Part shown: positions 25,483-33,914 of the stretch, in pieces
How positions within the stretch are numbered: position 1 is the stretch's first letter
How the letters are laid out: the number at the start of each line of letters is the position of its first letter
Assembly: GCA_900555635.1 (NCBI GenBank)
Contig: USLU01000010.1
Span: 58,428 to 122,427 of the forward strand
Length of the DNA stretch: 64,000 nt
Direction of reading: 5' to 3'
Source: an uncultured Bacteroides sp.
Lineage (GTDB): Bacteria > Bacteroidota > Bacteroidia > Bacteroidales > Bacteroidaceae
Made by a program: the position numbers and the translations under genes
Notes under the pieces: generated by a model
Told to the model about the DNA's origin: nothing
Seen by the model: the letters and a program-made list of their open reading frames with translations, nothing else
The model's database searches: none

Positions 25483-27024
25483 ATGCTTCAAGAATCACGT
25501 ATAAAAAAATCCCTGCTCAATGCTCGAGTAAATTTGATTTTTTACGCATTAGCATTGTTTTTGTCTTTCTTTTCCCGAAAGATCTTTTTGGACCATCTAG
25601 GTGCGGACTTCATGGGTATGACAAATACCCTCTCCGACTTGTTAGAATTTCTCAACTTAGCAGAACTGGGTATTGGATCCGCCATTGGATATGTGCTATA
25701 CAAACCGTTGTTTGAACATAACCAATCAAAAATCAATGAAATCATATCTGTATTAGGATACATATATCGCCGAATAGGACTCATCATTCTTTATGCTGGA
25801 TGCGCCTTAAGTTTCTTCCTTCCTATCATTTTTCCAAATGACATATTTGATCTGAAAGTCATTTACTTTACCTTTTATTCTTATTTGACCTCTTCACTTA
25901 TCACCTACTTTGCCAATTATAAAATGAGTTTATTGGCAGCCGACCAAAAGAATTATGTTACGACAGCCTATTTCCAAACAGCTATGCTTGTAAGAACCCT
26001 ATTACAAATGGGCATCATCTATTATACCGCCAACTATTACTTATGGATTGTTATAGAACTACTTTCTAATATAGCCCGTTCTATAATTCTAAACTGGAAA
26101 ATCAGACAGACTTACCCTTGGTTGAAAAGCGAAGTAAAGCGAGGAAAAAAGTTACTCAAAGATTATCCAGAAGTAATAAAATACACAAAACAATTATTTG
26201 TACACAAAATGGGAGGTTTTGTCCATTTTCATACCATTCCTCTATTAATCTATGCTTTTGTATCATTGGAAATTGTAGCCTTCTACGGTAACTATACTAT
26301 TATAATAAACCGTATCGGTCAATTGCTCAACACAGTATGGGGAAGTACAGAAGCTGGTGTGGGTAACCTAATTACAGAAGGAGATACCCCCAAAATATAT
26401 CGAATATTTTGGGAATTATTCAGCGTACGTTTTCTAATTGCAGGAATATCTTCTTTTGCTATTTTCCATCTAACAGAACCATTTATTGCACTATGGCTAG
26501 GCAAACAATATGTATTACCACATCATATTTTATTACTCATCATTCTGTCTGCTTTTATAGGCTACAGCCGTGGCGTTACCGAACAATTTCTGTTTGGTTA
26601 TGGACTATTTAGAGACACATGGGCACCTATTACAGAAATTTGCATCAATCTAACAATAGCCATCATAGGAGGTGCATTGTGGGGACTTCCAGGGGTATTG
26701 TTAGGAGGCATCGTTAGTTTAACAATTATTGTAGGTTTATGGAAACCCTATTTTCTTTTCAAATGTGGACTACATATAAAATTCAGATACTACTTAACGG
26801 GCTATTTCAAACAAATGCTAATAATTTTAAGTACAAGTGTTTTCTGTCATTACCTCCTACCAAGTACATTATTTACCCCTAAAACTTCTTTCACCCATTG
26901 GGTTATCTATGCTTTAATATTGACTCTAACATATACTATCCTAACATCTGGATTATTCTATATTGCAGTTCCAAGTTTCCGTTCTTTCACAAAGCGCATA
27001 AGCAAGAGATATAAAAGACATTAA
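25483..27024 (+). CDS. Wzx-type polysaccharide flippase
   Basis: 513 residues with about 12-14 membrane segments. The N-terminal NARVNLIFYALALFLSFFSRKIFLDHLG and DFMGMTNTLSDLLEFLNLAELGIG are characteristic of the Bacteroidetes polysaccharide-biosynthesis (MOP/Wzx) exporters. It moves lipid-linked repeat units across the inner membrane for the Wzy-like polymerase at 11749. It is the only flippase in the locus and stands as its own transcription unit. Confidence 0.88.
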   Translation: MLQESRIKKSLLNARVNLIFYALALFLSFFSRKIFLDHLGADFMGMTNTLSDLLEFLNLAELGIGSAIGYVLYKPLFEHNQSKINEIISVLGYIYRRIGLIILYAGCALSFFLPIIFPNDIFDLKVIYFTFYSYLTSSLITYFANYKMSLLAADQKNYVTTAYFQTAMLVRTLLQMGIIYYTANYYLWIVIELLSNIARSIILNWKIRQTYPWLKSEVKRGKKLLKDYPEVIKYTKQLFVHKMGGFVHFHTIPLLIYAFVSLEIVAFYGNYTIIINRIGQLLNTVWGSTEAGVGNLITEGDTPKIYRIFWELFSVRFLIAGISSFAIFHLTEPFIALWLGKQYVLPHHILLLIILSAFIGYSRGVTEQFLFGYGLFRDTWAPITEICINLTIAIIGGALWGLPGVLLGGIVSLTIIVGLWKPYFLFKCGLHIKFRYYLTGYFKQMLIILSTSVFCHYLLPSTLFTPKTSFTHWVIYALILTLTYTILTSGLFYIAVPSFRSFTKRISKRYKRH

Positions 27025-27515
27025 TTATAATACAAAAAGATTATGAAACAAATATTACCTAAATCTTTCTATATAGTCTGTTGCTGTTATTAAGTTAATT
27101 GACATCCGTCATATATACTAACTAATGAGGTTTCATCAATGTCTCACATACGATTGAGAACCATTCTAATCAACAAGCAAGAATTACACTATTCATGATT
27201 CTAATTATATACATCCACAAATTCTTCAATAAAAGCATCCCTTATTTCAAGGAAGAATGCAAACATATACTACAAATATCTGTAAACAACCCATTTAAAT
27301 AGGATACTGATCAATCTGTTATCAGACAAATCAGTTTGAGTATCACCTTCACATTAGTTGTTATCAAAAACAACCTAAAACGAACCTCTATTATACAACT
27401 GACCAGAAAATAAAAAACATTGTATTCAAAAGTAGATTCAAACCCTCACTTTTTATACAAATATTTCAACAATATCGCAGACTTATTTTTCTAATATAAA
27501 TTTTGCATCCATCAT
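27025..27515. other. 491-base region without a recognisable gene
   Basis: AT-rich, with no convincing ORF, hairpin terminator or RNA gene. A 16-codon frame at 27043-27093 (MKQILPKSFYIV then CCCY) looks like the leftover start of a deleted gene. It lies between the flippase and the convergent GT2 gene, at the right end of the variable half of the locus. Confidence 0.5.
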
Positions 27516-28682
27516 TTAACTAAGCCCATGCTCCGTATGTATAAACTTCTTATTCGCCCCCCTCAATTTAAAAATATTAGCAGCCATCAACAAAAATGTA
27601 TATGGGAGCGACTGGAGTGCCATTGCCAAACGACTGGTACAATATCTTTTTGGAACGGCAACAAGTAGAGCTACAGCAAGTAATACAAGCAACAACCACC
27701 ACTTCAAGCCCCAAATCCAGTTGTAAACAGTAACAGCAACAGCAAGGAAAAAAGTAAAACCCATCAACAATAGACGGGGGATAGATACTTGCTGAAACAA
27801 TTTATCGCAAAAATCCCAGTTACGAGCGGCAATTGCTTTCCAAAGGTATTTGGCAAACATCTGGCAATAATGCCACTGTGCCGAAAGCCAACGACGGCGC
27901 TGACGGGAGAAATCACCGGTGTTCTGAATCTTTTCGTCGAAGACAAAAGTATCGGGTAAGTAATGGAAGTGCTTACCTTGATAAAGAAGAGTCAGTTCAA
28001 GTTCGCGGTCAAAACCACCTACTGCTTTGACATTTGCCATGGTATCGCGGAACAAATCGTAACGAAATGCCATTCCCGAACCGATGAGGGCAGCCGACAT
28101 GCCTAACTTAGCATGTCCTAAACGGAAAATTGTATTGTTTATTTCCTCGCTAATAGCATCGAGCAATGCCATATCGTTGTTCAAGTTCTTGGCTATGCGA
28201 TGGGCTTGAACTATTTCAACTTTAGGATCGGCAAACCGATCGTTTATATCATTCAAGAAATCGTAAGTGACCACATTATCAGCATCAAGTACCACAGCAA
28301 TATCATAATCATTGCCAATGGCAGCCATGGCGGCATTCAAAGATTTGGATTTCGTGCTGTTTTCAAAGTGCACTTCTATTAAGCGAATAGGAAGTTTTGA
28401 TAAAGTGGCATTTGTGGAAGGCTGCATACGATCTGAAATCACCACCGTGTCAAACTTATCTGAAGGATAATCCTGATCCAGACAAGCATCTACACACTCA
28501 CGTATCACAGCATCTTCACGATAAGCAGGTATAAGTATAGCTATACGTTTATGCTCCTTGGCAGGCGCAGGTCTGGGTAAGGGCGGACGACGCGATGCCA
28601 GACTATAAATCAATAGATACAATATGTTTATCGAAAACCATATGTATAGCAGCCAATCTATTATTGATATTATTTGTTCCAA
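27516..28682 (-). CDS. membrane glycosyltransferase family 2
   Basis: 388 residues. An N-terminal membrane helix (about 8-28), then a GT-A domain with IPAYREDAVIRECV, VVLDADNVV (DAD at 133-135), the acidic DRELEL block and QRRRW (about 263), then C-terminal membrane segments. Intact processive-like GT2 signature, as in membrane glycosyltransferases that extend or secrete chains. Paralogue of 13234-14433, which has altered motifs; the pair bracket the locus. Promoter at 28744-28751. Confidence 0.86.
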   Translation of the reverse strand: MEQIISIIDWLLYIWFSINILYLLIYSLASRRPPLPRPAPAKEHKRIAILIPAYREDAVIRECVDACLDQDYPSDKFDTVVISDRMQPSTNATLSKLPIRLIEVHFENSTKSKSLNAAMAAIGNDYDIAVVLDADNVVTYDFLNDINDRFADPKVEIVQAHRIAKNLNNDMALLDAISEEINNTIFRLGHAKLGMSAALIGSGMAFRYDLFRDTMANVKAVGGFDRELELTLLYQGKHFHYLPDTFVFDEKIQNTGDFSRQRRRWLSAQWHYCQMFAKYLWKAIAARNWDFCDKLFQQVSIPRLLLMGFTFFLAVAVTVYNWIWGLKWWLLLVLLAVALLVAVPKRYCTSRLAMALQSLPYTFLLMAANIFKLRGANKKFIHTEHGLS

Positions 28683-28743
28683 AATTTAAGCAATTTAACT
28701 TGTTCATTTTCCGATAAATGACATACTTGCGAGACACACGTTA

Positions 28744-28751
28744 CAAAGATA
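28744..28751 (-). promoter_or_regulatory. -7 element of the GT2 gene at 28682
   Basis: TATCTTTG on the minus strand, 61 bases before the ATG. No TTTG at the -33 distance. Confidence 0.5.
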
Positions 28752-28831
28752 CAAAAAAAGGAAAAGGTTGTATGTAAAAGTGATATTATTTTATTTCCCA
28801 TCTACCTTTATACCTTTAATAGAAATTATAA

Positions 28832-28839
28832 TACCTTTG
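28832..28839 (+). promoter_or_regulatory. -7 element before the small gene at 28866
   Basis: TACCTTTG, 26 bases before an ATG at 28866. This supports a real small gene here despite its broken frame. Confidence 0.5.
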
Positions 28840-28865
28840 TCTGTTTTTTAATAATTATCATAAAT

Positions 28866-29089
28866 ATGCCAAAAAATTAACTTTGGTGCTCCAATTCGGA
28901 GACAAGACTGTAGTAGACATTGAACTTGATGCCTCTCACATTAAAAATCCACTATTGGATGTGTTTGAAATTATTACAAAAGCGGTTGCTCTTATCTTGC
29001 AAGATCAGGAGTGTCCGTCAAATCGCGAGAAAAGAGCGTTGGGACATTTGCGCAATGTAACCAGATTTCACAAAACACAAAAGGAGTAG
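28866..29089 (+). pseudogene. small hypothetical protein with start separated from body by a one-base shift
   Basis: The body (28883-29089, 68 codons) reads VLQFGDKTVVDIELDASHIK..., a plausible small soluble protein with no family I recognise. Its first in-frame start is TTG at 28883. An ATG at 28866 is well placed after TACCTTTG but runs into TAA after four codons. The six-A tract at 28871-28876 sits between them: one more A would give MPKKLTLVLQFG and join ATG to body. Either a tract-length mutation, a sequencing miscall, tract-length (phase) variation, or a genuine TTG start. It lies between the polysaccharide locus and the DUF4373 cassette. Confidence 0.5.
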
Positions 29090-29410
29090 TCAACTGTGAA
29101 ACAAGCACTTAGAATGTTTCATAGGAGTCGGAAACACTTTAGCATAAGAGCTCCTCCCAATGTATTAGTGAAAATTATTTCAATTTTTCGCCATTGTACA
29201 CTTTAGCCCCGATTTGGAATTATTTTCCTTTCCATACGGCCTTAGGAAGGGGGTAAGGAGCCATTAAAGGTACAAATCCCCGTTTGCCAGATTAAAATAT
29301 ACCCCGTACCTTCGCACTATAATAAACCGAAAGAACGCTACAATAAACGCCGTCGCCTCTATAAGCAACCCCGCTTTGCGCAAGATTCCCTTTCCTAAAT
29401 TAACTACAAT
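29090..29410. other. intergenic region before the DUF4373 gene, with promoter
   Basis: No ORF or RNA gene seen. Near the end a TTTG (29283-29286), 20-base spacer and TACCTTCG (29307-29314, one mismatch to TAnnTTTG) form a good promoter about 97 bases before the ATG at 29411. A small CCTTA...TAAGG hairpin lies near 29250-29265. Confidence 0.55.
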
Positions 29411-30484
29411 ATGAAAAATAATTTTTATCTACAGCATCCGCTGATGGCTGTAAAAGATGCGAGAATGAAAGTTCTGATTAAAAAAGAGAAACTGAGAGGT
29501 TTCGGTGCATACTGGTTCATCATGGAGCAGTTGGGTATGCAACCCGGACAACGGGCAACACTGGAAGACATACGTCCCTTCTGCAACCAGGATATACCGT
29601 TCGCTTATCTCAAAAGAATTATCTGTGAATATCAGCTGTTCGCTTTTGACGAGGATGGCTTTTTTACTCCCGAAGAACTGAATCCGACACCTAAAAAGCC
29701 TGCGAAAAAGGCACGGAAATCAGCGAAATCCCAACCAAAAAACGTCGAAAATCAGCAAAAAGTATCGAAGATTTCGACAAATCCTCTCGAAGATAATTCT
29801 GGCAACTCGCTGAATAATGGCAATTTAGCAAAAAACAAGTTGATTATTAAAGAGAATATAAAAGATATAATAACAACAGCAACAACAGAAGAAAAAGAAG
29901 AAACTGCTGCTGTTGCTGTTCGTCCCAAGGAGTCTTCTGACGGAGGCCGGCAAGAACCGCCTTTTCCGCCCTGCTCTCCGGTCATCTCATGCGATGACTT
30001 CGGCAGACCACAACCTCCCTTGCACCCTGTCCGCCCCTGGCAGGAATTAGCCGACGGATTGCTCAACGAGAACAGCGCATGGCTGGAAATAGCTTTTATG
30101 CGAAGCGGATATGCCGCACTGCTGAAACGACATCTCAAGGCGGCAGTGGAAATGTTCAAAAACCACATCATAGCCTACTGCAAAGGAGGCGACATGCTGG
30201 AAATGAGAGACATACAGAGCTACTTCATCAACTACGTGAATGCCGGAAGCCGCACATCGAAAGCGTTGCACGAGGCACTCACCGCCCTCGACGCCAAAGT
30301 ACGTACGGACAATCCGAACAACACCGATGAACCCTACCGCTACGAGCAGTTCATTGACGGACGGCGAACTTACCAAGGTTGCCCCATCCCTGACGATGCA
30401 CCTCCAAGACCCGACGAAACCGCCTTTTGGGACGAAGAGCAACACGGCTGGATTACAGGAAAAGGCAAGAAAGGGAAGCGCTGA
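29411..30484 (+). CDS. DUF4373 (Lin1244/Lin1753-like) protein
   Basis: 357 residues. The N-terminal domain (about 1-95: FYLQHPLMAVKDARMKVLI and GFGAYWFIMEQLG) is the DUF4373/Lin1244-Lin1753 type seen in phage-like replication initiators. A lysine-rich linker (KKPAKKARKSAKS) and a long low-complexity region (TTATTEEKEETAA) follow, then a C-terminal helical part. By analogy with phage replication modules it may act at a DNA origin before the helicase/primase that follows; this is inference. First gene of the cassette that ends with the amidase at 35101. The 22-base array separates it from the next gene. Confidence 0.75.
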   Translation: MKNNFYLQHPLMAVKDARMKVLIKKEKLRGFGAYWFIMEQLGMQPGQRATLEDIRPFCNQDIPFAYLKRIICEYQLFAFDEDGFFTPEELNPTPKKPAKKARKSAKSQPKNVENQQKVSKISTNPLEDNSGNSLNNGNLAKNKLIIKENIKDIITTATTEEKEETAAVAVRPKESSDGGRQEPPFPPCSPVISCDDFGRPQPPLHPVRPWQELADGLLNENSAWLEIAFMRSGYAALLKRHLKAAVEMFKNHIIAYCKGGDMLEMRDIQSYFINYVNAGSRTSKALHEALTALDAKVRTDNPNNTDEPYRYEQFIDGRRTYQGCPIPDDAPPRPDETAFWDEEQHGWITGKGKKGKR

Positions 30485-30504
30485 AAGCACGCATCCCGGC
30501 ATCC

Positions 30505-30640
30505 GGAATGACACAGGTTATCGTCCCAAATGACGCAACTCACCGCTCCAAACCACGCAGCTCATGTACCGTGAGCTACGTCATTCGGAGTGACGGGATG
30601 CGTCATCGGAGGCGGTGAGCTGCGTCATTTCAGAAACAAA
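30505..30640. repeat. 22-base phased inverted repeat array, copy 2
   Basis: Forward cores at 30509 (TGACACA), 30531 (TGACGCA) and a worn copy at 30553 (CCACGCA); inverted cores at 30577 (TACGTCATT), 30599 (TGCGTCAT) and 30621 (TGCGTCATT). Steps are 22, 22, 24, 22, 22 bases. The unit at 30528-30549 pairs almost fully with 30608-30630. Same layout as 1815-1920 and 46968-47071. It fills the gap between the DUF4373 and primase-helicase genes. Confidence 0.88.
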
Positions 30641-30680
30641 AACAATATTTTATCACTGAACATGGATAAAACCTTACAAC

Positions 30681-32495
30681 ATGAGAGATTTTCATAAATA
30701 CGGGATTGACACCCGTGGCCGTAGCAGCGGCAAAATAAAAACAATCTGCCCCAAGTGCAATGACACTCGCGGGCACAAGGGTGATAAATCATTATCCGTC
30801 GATCTGGACCGTGGAATTGCACATTGCTTCCACTGCCAATGGGCCATCTATGTGCCCGATGACGCCGAAGAGCGTGCCAAGCAGGAGCAACTCGAAAAAT
30901 ACCGGAAGTCCGCCCGCATTCCTTCGCACTTCCGCCGCCCTGTATTCGATCCTCGGAAATCGCAACTCAGCGAGAAGCTGGAACTCTACTGGACGCAGAA
31001 CCGTTGCCTGCCCCAAGAGTTGCTGAAGGAACTGCGCATCACCGAGCAAGAGCAATTCATGCAGCAATCGGGCACAAAGGAGAACTGCCTCTGCTTCAAC
31101 TATTTTGAAGGAGACACACTGGTGAACACCAAATTCCGGAGTGCGCAAAAGCATTTCATGATGGTGCCCGGCGCCGAACTGATCCCCTACAACATAGACG
31201 GCATCCTGGGCAGCCGTGAGGCCATCATCACCGAGGGCGAATTTGACGCCTGTGCCCTGATGGCGGCTACCGGACGGCGTGACATTATCTCCGTGCCCGC
31301 CGGAGCGCAGAGCAACCTTTCGTGGATGGACCGCTTCGTCGAAACTCATTTCGATGACAAAGAAACCATCTACCTTGCCACAGACAACGACCCGGCCGGA
31401 CAAGTGTTGCAACAAGAGCTTATCCGCCGTCTGGGTGCCGAGCGATGCCGATTGGTGAACTACGGACCCGGATGCAAGGATAGCAACGAACATCTTGTTC
31501 TGTATGGAGCAGAAAGTCTTCGCATCTGCCTGGAGCAAGCCGAAGAAATTCCGCTGGAGGGCGTTTTCAATGCCGACGACTACCGGGATGAGTTGCGATC
31601 CATCTTCGAAAACGGCCTGAAACGAGGCGCCGAAACCGGATGGCCCAATTTCGACGAGAACTGTACTTTTGAGACGGGGCGGCAAATGGTAATTACCGGA
31701 CGTCCCGGTGACGGTAAATCCGAATTTACCGACGAACTGGTCTTGCGCCTCTGCCTGAAGCATGAATGGAAAATAGCGTACTATTCGCCCGAGAACATGC
31801 CCGTGGAATATCACTTGAAGAAGCTGGCAGACAAGCTTTTGGGTAAAGAGTTCTCCGCAAGCACCTACGGTATGACCGAAGCCATGTACCGGCAAGTTGC
31901 AGACTGGCTGGCAGGAAACGTAACGCATATCTTGCCCGGCGGTCAAGCCTACTCCATTGACAATATCCTCGATAAAGCTCGCCAACTGGTGCACCGCAGG
32001 GGTGTGCGTACGGTAGTCATCGACCCGCTGAACCGGTTGGAGCAGACCGAAGGGATGACGGAACGGGAGTTTATCCGCTCGCTGCTGAACAAACTCAGCC
32101 GATTTGCCACACAGCACAAATGTCTGGTTATCCTGATAGCCCATCCACGCAAGGTGAATCGCAACGAGACGACGGGCGCACAAAGGCGTATAGAGATGAA
32201 TGATATCAATGGCTCAGCCGATTTTGGTAATATGTCGGACTTTTGTATCGACGTAGACCGTGACGACGACAAAGGAATGGTAACCGTTTATATTGACAAA
32301 GTGAGGTTCAAGCATCTGGGACGGGGAAATACCAGCGCCAAGTTTGTGTACGACTTCGTGAGCGGACGCTATTTTCCCTGCGAGGAAGACATTATCCAGA
32401 CATCCGAAGGAGATAAGCCGGGACCTGTAAATACACAGTCCGACCATACGATTTGGTTGAAAAAAGAAGAGGAACAAACTTGTTTATTCGGCTAA
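30681..32495 (+). CDS. primase-helicase (zinc finger, Toprim, DnaB-like helicase; T7 gp4/Twinkle layout)
   Basis: 604 residues with three visible modules. A zinc ribbon at 23-52 (CPKC and CFHC) can bind template DNA. A Toprim domain at about 170-250 has EAIITEGEFDA and LATDNDPAGQ, the Glu and DxD of primases. A RecA/DnaB-like ATPase shows Walker A ITGRPGDGKSEF (about 338-349), Walker B TVVIDPLNRL (about 443-452) and VILIAHPRK. This is the order of phage T7 gp4 and mitochondrial Twinkle, expected to unwind and prime DNA. No phage structural or integrase gene is near, so it is probably a domesticated or accessory replication enzyme. Followed by DUF4248 after 52 bases. Confidence 0.88.
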   Translation: MRDFHKYGIDTRGRSSGKIKTICPKCNDTRGHKGDKSLSVDLDRGIAHCFHCQWAIYVPDDAEERAKQEQLEKYRKSARIPSHFRRPVFDPRKSQLSEKLELYWTQNRCLPQELLKELRITEQEQFMQQSGTKENCLCFNYFEGDTLVNTKFRSAQKHFMMVPGAELIPYNIDGILGSREAIITEGEFDACALMAATGRRDIISVPAGAQSNLSWMDRFVETHFDDKETIYLATDNDPAGQVLQQELIRRLGAERCRLVNYGPGCKDSNEHLVLYGAESLRICLEQAEEIPLEGVFNADDYRDELRSIFENGLKRGAETGWPNFDENCTFETGRQMVITGRPGDGKSEFTDELVLRLCLKHEWKIAYYSPENMPVEYHLKKLADKLLGKEFSASTYGMTEAMYRQVADWLAGNVTHILPGGQAYSIDNILDKARQLVHRRGVRTVVIDPLNRLEQTEGMTEREFIRSLLNKLSRFATQHKCLVILIAHPRKVNRNETTGAQRRIEMNDINGSADFGNMSDFCIDVDRDDDKGMVTVYIDKVRFKHLGRGNTSAKFVYDFVSGRYFPCEEDIIQTSEGDKPGPVNTQSDHTIWLKKEEEQTCLFG

Positions 32496-32547
32496 AAATC
32501 AGTACATTTGTATAGTATTACAACGATAAGTAACCTAAACTTTAAGT

Positions 32548-32793
32548 ATGATGAAATCAGATGTTTCTACCTTAGAAACTTCCTTTCCTATCCGTAGCTA
32601 CGGGAAGGGTGAGTTAGCAATGTGCTATATTCCGAACGTAACACAACAAACTGCCGTAAACCAATTCAACGAGTGGGTACATACCGCTCCCGGACTGGAA
32701 CAACGCCTGCTAGACACAGGCATGAACCGGACTTGCCGACGCTATACACCTGCACAGGTGCGGCTTATGGTTAATGTTTTCGGGGAGCCCTAA
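32548..32793 (+). CDS. DUF4248 family small protein
   Basis: 81 residues (two adjacent ATG codons; the first or second may start). SYGKGELAMCYIPNVTQQTAVNQF and RYTPAQVRLMVNVFGEP match my recollection of DUF4248, a small Bacteroides family found next to HU-like and amidase genes. Compact and without membrane segments; function unknown, a DNA-binding or regulatory role is only a guess. The stop codon touches the simple-repeat hairpin at 32793-32880. Confidence 0.7.
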   Translation: MMKSDVSTLETSFPIRSYGKGELAMCYIPNVTQQTAVNQFNEWVHTAPGLEQRLLDTGMNRTCRRYTPAQVRLMVNVFGEP

Positions 32794-32880
32794 TTTAATG
32801 AAGAATGAGGAATGAGGAATTACCATACGGAATGCTATCATTGCGTAGCAAAATTCTTCATTCCTCATTTTTCATTAAAT
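32793..32880. repeat. simple-repeat hairpin between DUF4248 and mntA
   Basis: Arms ATTTAATGAAGAATGAGG and CTCATTTTTCATTAAAT flank a 30-base centre. The right arm supplies the last codons (NEK and stop) of mntA on the minus strand and could act as a shared terminator for the convergent genes. Confidence 0.7.
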
Positions 32881-33185
32881 AAAGTTACTCCTACCCGGTC
32901 TATATGCTCGCGCAATGCCTCGTTTTGCAGTCTGTCATACACCACAACATCCACAAAATAAGGCAATAACGATTCTTCAAAAGCAGTCAACAGTCTGGCT
33001 TGCACATCTTTTGTAATAGCTCCTTTCACTGCAATATCTATATCCGAGCCGGGCTTATAGTTGCCTTTAGCACGTGAACCGAATAAAATTACTTCACGTA
33101 CTTCAGTGAAAGCAGAAAGAATATCCAGCATCCGTTGTCCATTTGCTTCACTTAAGCCATATTTATCCCATGAAATCTTACTCAT
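32865..33185 (-). CDS. mntA: MntA-type nucleotidyltransferase antitoxin
   Basis: 106 residues with the minimal nucleotidyltransferase signature GSRAKGNYKPGSDIDI (GS-x10-DxD). In characterised type VII systems the MntA partner inactivates HepT by adding AMP to its conserved tyrosine. It overlaps hepT by eight bases, with hepT first in the operon. The pair lie on the strand opposite to the surrounding DUF4373-amidase cassette. The C-terminal codons come from a simple-repeat arm. Confidence 0.87.
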   Translation of the reverse strand: MSKISWDKYGLSEANGQRMLDILSAFTEVREVILFGSRAKGNYKPGSDIDIAVKGAITKDVQARLLTAFEESLLPYFVDVVVYDRLQNEALREHIDRVGVTLFNEK

Positions 33186-33600
33186 CAGCTCTTACTTTAA
33201 AAGCGTTATAGAATTCTTGAAGAATAAAGAAATAACGTTCGAAAATATCTTTTAAAACACGGGCTATCACTTCGTCATCATAAATATGTACTGTGAGGTT
33301 TCGGTCTGCTAAGGCCTGTAACCAATCTTCTGCATTGGCAATATATCCGCTCTGAAAGCCTTGGCGAATCGTTTCACGGGGGGAATGTAATAGAAAACCT
33401 TCCATTTCCAAATAATCTTTCAGCGTTTTCCATGCCAGTTCAAAAGTATATTCGTACGTTTGAACCAGACCGGATTGCAACAAATCATCATCAGGAGTTA
33501 CTCTGACCACTTCTATGGCGCGAGATAAGCGCTTAAAAGCTTTCTCGTAGTTCTGGAATCGTTGTTTCCACCGAATATCTTGATTATTAGTTTCTGGCAT
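33178..33600 (-). CDS. hepT: HepT-type HEPN toxin
   Basis: Helical HEPN protein of about 140 residues (HI0074-like nucleotidyltransferase-binding family). The RNase motif with target tyrosine, R-x4-H-x-Y, reads RNLTVHIY (Arg100, His105, Tyr107 counted from this start). LVQTYEYTFELAWKTLKDYL is the usual family helix. The start at 33600 (or 33606) is chosen because a longer frame beginning at 33633 would start within the -7 box at 33631-33638. It forms a toxin-antitoxin unit with mntA. Confidence 0.87.
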   Translation of the reverse strand: MPETNNQDIRWKQRFQNYEKAFKRLSRAIEVVRVTPDDDLLQSGLVQTYEYTFELAWKTLKDYLEMEGFLLHSPRETIRQGFQSGYIANAEDWLQALADRNLTVHIYDDEVIARVLKDIFERYFFILQEFYNAFKVRADE

Positions 33601-33630
33601 ATTCATTTCAACATTAAATCTGTGACGATA

Positions 33631-33638
33631 CAAAAATA
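33631..33638 (-). promoter_or_regulatory. -7 element of the hepT-mntA operon
   Basis: TATTTTTG on the minus strand, 30 bases before the start at 33600; rules out the upstream in-frame codon at 33633. Confidence 0.55.
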
Positions 33639-33730
33639 AGAATTTTATGTTGAAGATGACACACAGATGGCACAGATTAAGCAGATGGCCGCAGATTTTT
33701 TTTGTTACAGGTCTGTTTTATTTGAGCATA

Positions 33731-33790
33731 TCCTCCTATAATCTCCGTTATCCTCCCCTAACCTCCGTGTACCTCTCCTAACCTCCATCC
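33731..33790 (+). repeat. 10-base periodic CCTCC repeat upstream of the HU gene
   Basis: Six consecutive 10-base units with consensus WCCTCCNNTA: they begin at 33731, 33741, 33751, 33761, 33771 and 33781. The period is close to one DNA turn, so every CCTCC would face the same side of the helix. The run ends 18 bases before the -7 box of the HU-like gene (33808-33815), occupying the place of an activator or architectural-protein site. Confidence 0.8.
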
Positions 33791-33807
33791 ACCCTATTGC
33801 GATGCAG

Positions 33808-33815
33808 TATCTTTG
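33808..33815 (+). promoter_or_regulatory. -7 element of the HU-like gene
   Basis: TATCTTTG; the leader to the ATG at 33915 is about 93 bases. It overlaps a TTG at 33813 that would otherwise extend the reading frame. Confidence 0.65.
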
Positions 33816-33914
33816 TGTCAACGAAACGAAGCAGGAATATCACCGCGGAGATATTTTCATGAATCCGTTTCGGGTACGAAACATTATTCATTAATCTTTA
33901 AAACATCAACAATC

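Noticed and set aside
30792..32183. 463-codon open frame antisense to the primase-helicase gene
   Set aside because: It is the complement of a well-supported gene with clear zinc finger, Toprim and Walker motifs; the antisense translation has no recognisable domain.
33813..33914. Upstream TTG start extending the HU-like gene by 34 codons
   Set aside because: Overlaps the TATCTTTG box; ATG 33915 starts the conserved HU body.
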